Both the position numbers and the translations under genes were made by a program. A DNA stretch of 16,623 nucleotides, taken from positions 1 to 16,623 of the forward strand of contig JAEZAM010000046.1 of the NCBI GenBank assembly GCA_023430465.1, given 5' to 3'. Below are positions 15,159 to 16,623 of this stretch, in pieces (the stretch's first letter is position 1; every line of letters starts with the position of its first letter). Below the pieces are notes generated by a model, which saw nothing but the letters and a program-made list of their open reading frames with translations, made no database searches and had not been told where the DNA came from. Source of the stretch: Bacteroidota bacterium. GTDB taxonomy: Bacteria; Bacteroidota; Bacteroidia; Chitinophagales; Chitinophagaceae.

Positions 15159-15221
15159 CTGGGAGCTGGGAACTGGGTACTGGGGGCTGGGGGCTGGATG
15201 CTGGGTACTGGATGCTGGATG
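15159..15221. repeat. Nine perfect-phase heptamers, consensus CTGGRNN
   Basis: Nine consecutive 7-base units, each beginning CTGG, run without a phase break; the last three bases vary (GAG, GAA, GTA, GGG twice, ATG, GTA, ATG twice). The same 7-base phase continues in more decayed form to about 15267, ending in two GATTCGG units. The + strand has GGG tracts every 7 bases (15161-15193), which fits the G3N4 quadruplex pattern. The array lies just upstream of the minus-strand rRNA methyltransferase gene. Confidence 0.85.
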
Positions 15222-15291
15222 GATACGAGGTGCAGGCTGCGAGATACGGGATTCGGGATTCGGAGGGCATTACGTCCTTTGCTCACGTTGC

Positions 15292-15307
15292 TCCCGAAGC
15301 CTCGGGA
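15292..15307. repeat. Short perfect hairpin TCCCGA-AGCC-TCGGGA
   Basis: A 6-bp stem with a 4-base loop lies 31 bases past the stop of the T9SS-domain gene. No T-run follows on the minus strand, so termination is doubtful. The flanking TTGCGTGAAACCGAAAA resembles TTGCGCGAAACTCGAAAA after the palindrome at 8501-8519, so the two may be copies of one degenerate element. Confidence 0.5.
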
Positions 15308-15338
15308 TTTGCGTGAAACCGAAAAAAAGACTTAAACG

Positions 15339-15704
15339 CTACTTGGAAACCTGGAACTTCCCCATCTCGAGCACCTTTCCGGATGCATCGGTGAGGTGAT
15401 AGATGTACATACCCCGGTTGAAGTCAGTGAGAGAAACCGTGGTCTTGTCCGTAACATTGGGAGACTCGGACATTTTTTTACCCAGGAAATTAAACACGAT
15501 GATATTGACGCCCTTCTGGCCCTTGGGAACTTCAAAAGTTACATAAGACTGGGCCGGGTTGGGATACAACTTCACCAACTTGCCCCCGGGATCTGTATTA
15601 GACCCGCGCGCACCCTGCCCCATCGATTGGAAAGAAAAGGCGACAGTAAAAAGTAGTATAGGTAGAAGTCTGATCAACGAAACAAATTTACTTTTATTTT
15701 TCAA
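15339..15704 (-). CDS. Tiny secreted protein made almost only of a T9SS type A sorting domain
   Basis: From the TTG at 15704 the product is 121 residues: a signal peptide (MKNKSKFVSLIRLLPILLFTVAFS, cleavage near SMGQ, residue 30), about 12 linker residues, then a complete T9SS C-terminal sorting domain (42-121). Its hallmarks are LYPNPAQ (46-52), a central VFNFLGKKM strand and the end GMYIYHLTDASGKVLEMGKFQV. Such a domain normally sits at the C-terminus of a large exported cargo and is cleaved by the sortase PorU during export. No ATG is available in frame upstream of the signal peptide back to a stop near 15746, so a TTG must be used; TTG at 15704 gives a standard signal peptide, TTG at 15716 four more residues. 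It could be a remnant of a larger cargo gene or a genuine small surface protein. Confidence 0.8.
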   Translation of the reverse strand: MKNKSKFVSLIRLLPILLFTVAFSFQSMGQGARGSNTDPGGKLVKLYPNPAQSYVTFEVPKGQKGVNIIVFNFLGKKMSESPNVTDKTTVSLTDFNRGMYIYHLTDASGKVLEMGKFQVSK

Positions 15705-15808
15705 TAATACCCTCAATTCTTTAATTATGCAATCTCCCGGCCATTATTTTTTACACCCATTGTTTATCAATCAATTATAAACCGCTTCCCGGCGATTTTA
15801 ACGCTCCA

Positions 15809-16279
15809 TTACCGTAATTTTTCCAATTCCCGGTGGATCGCCTCGAAGTCAGGAACCAGGCCGGCATTCTCCAGGATTTCCTGGTAAGCCAGGTTTCCCT
15901 CCCTGTCAATCAGAAATGCCGACCGCTTGCTCACCTCCCTCATCTCAAACCCAAACACCGGGTAAAGGCTGTCATATAACCGCGACACCTCCTTATTGAA
16001 ATCGCTCAGCAGCGGGAAATTGAGCTGCTGATCCTCGCGAAACCGGTGCAATGTATAAAGTGAATCAACCGATATGCCAAAAACACGGGCATCCGCGTTG
16101 TTGAACCGTGATATATCATCCCGAACCGAACATAACTCCGCCGTACACACACTGGTAAACGCGAGCGGAAAAAACAACAATAATACGTTTGAGCCCCGCT
16201 GATCAGCGAGGTTCACTTTGTTTTTTTCATCATCGAAAAGAGAGAATTCAGGGGCAGGCTGACCAAGTTGTAAAGGCAT
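15809..16279 (-). CDS. Peroxiredoxin, PrxQ/BCP- or AhpE-like
   Basis: A 156-residue thiol peroxidase that reduces hydrogen peroxide and organic peroxides. The thioredoxin fold carries the active-site motif PLAFTSVC with Pro38, Thr42 and the peroxidatic Cys45; the conserved Arg119 (VSKRSAFLID) completes the site. A second cysteine, Cys50, is five residues later (CTAELC), the position of the resolving cysteine in E. coli BCP and PrxQ, while the fold and the GISVDS and FPLLSDF stretches also resemble AhpE. No other cysteine is present. There is no signal peptide, so it is cytoplasmic. It stands alone, and its upstream region has no convincing promoter box but holds two palindromes and repeat arrays. 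The RefSeq-style name would be peroxiredoxin or redoxin domain protein. Confidence 0.92.
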   Translation of the reverse strand: MPLQLGQPAPEFSLFDDEKNKVNLADQRGSNVLLLFFPLAFTSVCTAELCSVRDDISRFNNADARVFGISVDSLYTLHRFREDQQLNFPLLSDFNKEVSRLYDSLYPVFGFEMREVSKRSAFLIDREGNLAYQEILENAGLVPDFEAIHRELEKLR

Positions 16280-16351
16280 AAAGGCGATTAATTAAAAATT
16301 TAAAAAATACTGCGCACACCAAACTCCAGCTTTTTTCATCCAGCATTCTCC

Positions 16352-16411
16352 CCCGGAGTGAAGTCCGGGCTAATTATATTGCGCGACCGGCGGGCTAAAG
16401 CCCTTGTCGCG
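16352..16411. repeat. REP-like pair of hairpins
   Basis: Two palindromes lie close together: CCCGGA-GTGAAG-TCCGGG (16352-16369) and CGCGAC/GTCGCG (16382-16387 with 16406-16411) enclosing GGGCTAAAGCCC (16392-16403). This layout is that of dispersed intergenic palindromes seen in many bacterial genomes. It sits about 75-130 bases upstream of the peroxiredoxin gene. Confidence 0.7.
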
Positions 16412-16418
16412 TAAAATA

Positions 16419-16439
16419 ACTCCGCACTCCGCACTCCGC
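16419..16439. repeat. Three perfect tandem ACTCCGC heptamers
   Basis: Three identical 7-base units in a row, followed by G. The same unit type, in variant form and in inverted arrangement, fills 13861-13967. Confidence 0.85.
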
Positions 16440-16468
16440 GCATGTTTCATCCAGCCCCAGTATCCAGT

Positions 16469-16570
16469 TATCCAGCACCCTTCGACAGGCTCAGGGCAAG
16501 TCCAGTATCCAGTTATCCAGCATCCAGTATCCAGCACCCTTCGACAGGCTCAGGGCAAGTCCAGTATCCA
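16469..16570. repeat. 43-bp perfect direct repeat carrying CCCTTCGACAGGCTCAGGG
   Basis: Positions 16469-16511 and 16528-16570 are identical over 43 bases, separated by 16 bases that are themselves CCAGTAT/CCAGCAT-type heptamers. Each copy contains the 19-base imperfect palindrome CCCTTCGACAGGCTCAGGG (16478-16496 and 16537-16555), flanked on both sides by CCAGTAT-like units. A diverged inverted relative is at 8501-8519. Confidence 0.9.
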
Positions 16571-16622
16571 ACTCCTAGCGCCCAGTCCCCAGCCCCCAGC
16601 TCCCAGTCCCCTGCCCCCAGCA
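16560..16622. repeat. Nine C-rich heptamers, consensus YCCAGYN
   Basis: Nine consecutive 7-base units in constant phase (first TCCAGTA, last CCCAGCA) continue to the window edge, so the array may be longer. It is the complement-type counterpart of the CTGG array at 15159-15221. The minus strand has runs of three or more G in almost every unit from 16581, spaced for a G-quadruplex. Confidence 0.85.
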
Positions 16623-16623
16623 C

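Larger units (their letters stand above)
16280..16623. other. 344-base gene-free stretch filled with repeats
   Basis: No credible coding frame is seen on either strand. From left to right it holds an A/T-rich leader of the peroxiredoxin gene (16280-16320), TTTCATCCAGC at 16334-16344 and again at 16445-16455, the two REP-like hairpins, three tandem ACTCCGC units, a duplicated 43-bp block and a C-rich heptamer array that runs to the window edge. Confidence 0.8.

Noticed and set aside
15070..15270. A proline- and serine-rich open frame on the minus strand.
   Set aside because: It is a translation of the heptamer array; the 7-base period shifts frame each unit and there is no start context or homology.
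16469..16570. A CRISPR-like layout of identical direct repeats with a spacer.
   Set aside because: There are only two copies, the 16-base spacer is more of the same heptamer sequence, and no cas gene is present.

Overview
The window looks like chromosomal DNA of a Bacteroidota bacterium, most likely of the Chitinophagaceae or a close relative. Four things point there. There is a protein ending in a type IX secretion (T9SS) sorting domain. There are Bacteroidota-style lipoproteins. Promoters fit TTTG-N19-TAnnTTTG rather than the E. coli pattern. Most start codons lack a Shine-Dalgarno sequence. The assignment rests on gene content and motifs only.

Left part, positions 1-8427, + strand: seven tightly packed genes that read as the 3' part of a hemicellulose operon, probably for acetylated beta-mannan or glucomannan. 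In order they are a GH130 mannosylglucose phosphorylase (5' end outside the window), a cellobiose/mannobiose 2-epimerase, a clan GH-A glycosidase lipoprotein, an SGNH esterase, a CE2-type acetylesterase, a secreted lectin-like plus TolB-propeller protein, and an aldo/keto reductase. The first two give a known route: mannobiose is epimerised to mannosyl-glucose, which is then phosphorolysed to mannose-1-phosphate and glucose. The esterases would deacetylate and the GH-A enzyme would trim the polymer outside the cytoplasm. No SusC/SusD pair, endo-mannanase or transporter is visible.

Middle, 8428-9057: a repeat-containing spacer, a 41-aa small lipoprotein gene with its own promoter, a long hairpin between convergent genes, and a 48-aa helical protein gene on the minus strand.

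Right part, 9058-13783, minus strand: a protein quality-control block. In transcription order it is grpE, dnaJ, clpP (first copy), clpP (second, divergent copy with an acidic N-terminus) and clpX. Terminator-like hairpins after dnaJ, after the second clpP and after clpX suggest several transcripts. Promoters matching the Bacteroidota consensus precede grpE and the first clpP.

Far right, 13968-16279, minus strand: an RlmI-like 23S rRNA methyltransferase, a very small secreted protein that is almost entirely a T9SS sorting domain, and a PrxQ/AhpE-like peroxiredoxin.

The most unusual content is between genes. Several spacers hold degenerate short tandem arrays: 7-bp units of the CTGGNNN/CCAGNNN type and of the ACTCCGC type, and 6-bp units of the YTNAGG type. 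They are joined by REP-like palindromes and a 43-bp perfect direct repeat carrying CCCTTCGACAGGCTCAGGG. Two of the heptamer arrays have G-quadruplex-forming spacing. The last 344 bases contain no gene and consist largely of these repeats.
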